Shown here: in pieces, positions 62,410-64,000 of the stretch | How the letters are laid out: each line of letters begins with the position of its first letter | How positions within the stretch are numbered: the first letter of the stretch is position 1 | Origin: Acanthococcus lagerstroemiae | Lineage: Eukaryota; Arthropoda; Insecta; Hemiptera; Eriococcidae | Reading direction: 5' to 3' | Assembly: GCA_031841125.1 (NCBI GenBank) | Contig: CM063114.1 | Location: 7,998,001-8,062,000, forward strand | DNA length: 64,000 nt | Position numbers and translations under genes: made by a program | The notes under the pieces: generated by a model | Database searches by the model: none | Told to the model about the DNA's origin: nothing | What the model saw: only the letters and a program-made list of their open reading frames with translations

Positions 62410-64000
62410 TAAAAACATATAAAATGCCAAAACATAGGTAAGACTTTAGTTGCGAGCGGGAGGGAGCGAACATTTCTGGGTTTACTGGAAAGTATTTTCC
62501 TGTAAGTAATTATACCTAATTATTTTTTTATTCTAAAAATCACGTTTCCAAATTTCTACAAATTTTACCGGGATACATAACTCGTCTATAATATTTTTAT
62601 CAGCGAACAACTGAAACGAAAACGAATTCTCCCACATGCGCAGTATGTACATTGTGTGTGTTAGAACACGGCCATTACATCGCCGTTCTACTGCTCTGAG
62701 CCCTCAGTCATTATAATAATAAGATATTCTCGAGTAAAATACGCATGAATACAAACAATCAAGCCTAGAATAAAAATATAAAATATAAAAAACACAATTT
62801 ACCACATTTACATATTTCATTTTGAGGGATTTTTTTTGTGTGCTGGTGCCCAACTGGGACGGAGTAAATTTTTGATTTCACCTGGTCCAGTCGGCCTGCT
62901 CTCTGGAGTCATCACTACTAAATCAAACCGAGAAATAGTTTTGAAACTAATTTTAAAGATCCTTAGAGATAGTAAAAACATGTTAAAAAGTTTTAAACAA
63001 GATCTGAGAAGCCTAAAAGAGTCACAATGTGTTCCAAATCCACACAAATGGACGTCAAAAAGGCTGAAACGAATCTATGACTCTGAAACAAGTAACATAG
63101 TTACGAGAAAATATCTCAGCGATTCTGAAAGTATAGTATAGAAAAGATCAAAGAAGAAAGGAAATGATAAAGGGCTGACACGTTAGTTCTCTTCATTTTT
63201 CCATGAAAAACAATATAAAATATAATATTTAGTAAAACACACAGGAAACAAGCGATCTCGCGGATTGCGAGGTAGTAACAGGGTGTTTGCCATTGGGACT
63301 ATGCAAATTGTAGAAGCGCTAGTGTAGAATAGGTATTTTTTGATAAGCGAATGATGCTCTAAGAATCTGAAGTCTTCTTTTCGTTTTTACGCCCGGACCA
63401 CCCCGGACCCGGGAACATAAAAGCTCAGGACGCTACACGCACATCATTGAAAGTTCAAGGCTTCGAAATGTGAAGCTGCAAACTGCAATCACCCGGCAGA
63501 CTTTGATCAACCCAGAACATACTAGAAAACTAGAATACATTTCCATTTTCCGTTTAATTCATTCCAAGTGGCAAGCAGAAATGAAACACTCTACCTTTAC
63601 AAGACAAAAAATAAATTCAAAAGACATAAATCCAAGGAATTTAAAACGTCAGGAGTTTCAACGAATATGAACTGTCAACTGCTGATAACAATTCAGAGGG
63701 ACAGGAATCTTGTTTCGATTCAAATAAACGAGGAATTTTACTTCCATTCAAATAAAGTTGTGTTCTCACTTCAGAAAACGCACATTAATGTGTTCTCACT
63801 CCTCATTACAATGTTTATAAGACGAAAAGACATTAGCTTTCTATGCTCCACTTCTGTGAATTCGTGAACTGTTAATGCGAGAAAAATAATCTATCATTTT
63901 AAAAACAAAACGTGATCTGCCAATTATTTATTCACGTTTTTCATCAATTCCGCTACACAATTATAATAGAAGTTCAAATTCGTGATTGAAGGCATGTTGA
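62410..64000. other. Intergenic DNA to the right edge, no gene recognised
   Basis: AT-rich. Plus-strand frames of about 100 codons (62836-63141, 63568-63867) are rich in Lys, Ser and Ile, without motifs. The first overlaps a degenerate AAGATCTGAGAAGCCTAAAA-type repeat. Confidence 0.4.

Overview
The window is nuclear DNA of a repeat-rich animal genome, most likely an arthropod and possibly a hemipteran insect. This rests on AT-rich intergenic DNA, very low gene density, short GT-AG exons separated by kilobase introns, relics of RTE-like and RNase H-bearing non-LTR retrotransposons, and many small hAT-type elements with CAGTGGCGTAGC-like ends. The species cannot be named from the sequence. Nothing looks bacterial or viral.

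Layout. Positions 1-15565 are a tandem satellite of about 340-350 bp monomers, roughly 35 in all. A 2707 bp hAT-like element (7779-10485) with perfect 22 bp terminal inverted repeats and an exact 8 bp target duplication splits the array; removing it restores an intact monomer. A second repeat (8097-9720) is nested inside it. Monomers decay from about 14250 to 15565 and the array abuts an RTE-like LINE relic (15590-15925).

From 17 to 36.3 kb on the minus strand lies the one gene I can reconstruct, a four-exon homologue of glutamate-rich protein 2 (ERICH2). Its exons are at 36271-36152, 31264-31207, 30243-30166 and 20424-19997. All splice sites are GT-AG and all phases agree, giving about 226 residues from the most 5' ATG seen. 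Its introns are filled with mobile elements: a hAT MITE, a long palindrome interrupted by a GC-rich retro-insertion with a 15 bp target duplication, a tRNA-derived SINE, an RT relic, two large hairpins and degenerate minisatellites.

From 36.3 to 64 kb I find no securely recognised gene. There is a second copy of the hAT MITE (36883-37247), a TIR element (38851-39043), a LINE RNase H relic interrupted by an AACGCGTT-rich tandem repeat (43060-44410), two CAGTGGCGTAGC-type hAT MITEs (49314-49469, 54786-54919), a second copy of the repeat nested in the satellite's transposon (49644-50720), an RTE-like LINE 3' end (55135-55640), several tandem repeats and a hairpin MITE with YY1-like CCGCCATCTT ends (62192-62330). 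Three weak exon candidates are reported at low confidence: 53619-53839 minus, 58769-58816 plus, and 21937-22277 plus.

Most open frames in the window are short, start at GTG or TTG, or lie in repeats, and were not annotated. Homology calls come from motifs read by eye; no database search was possible.
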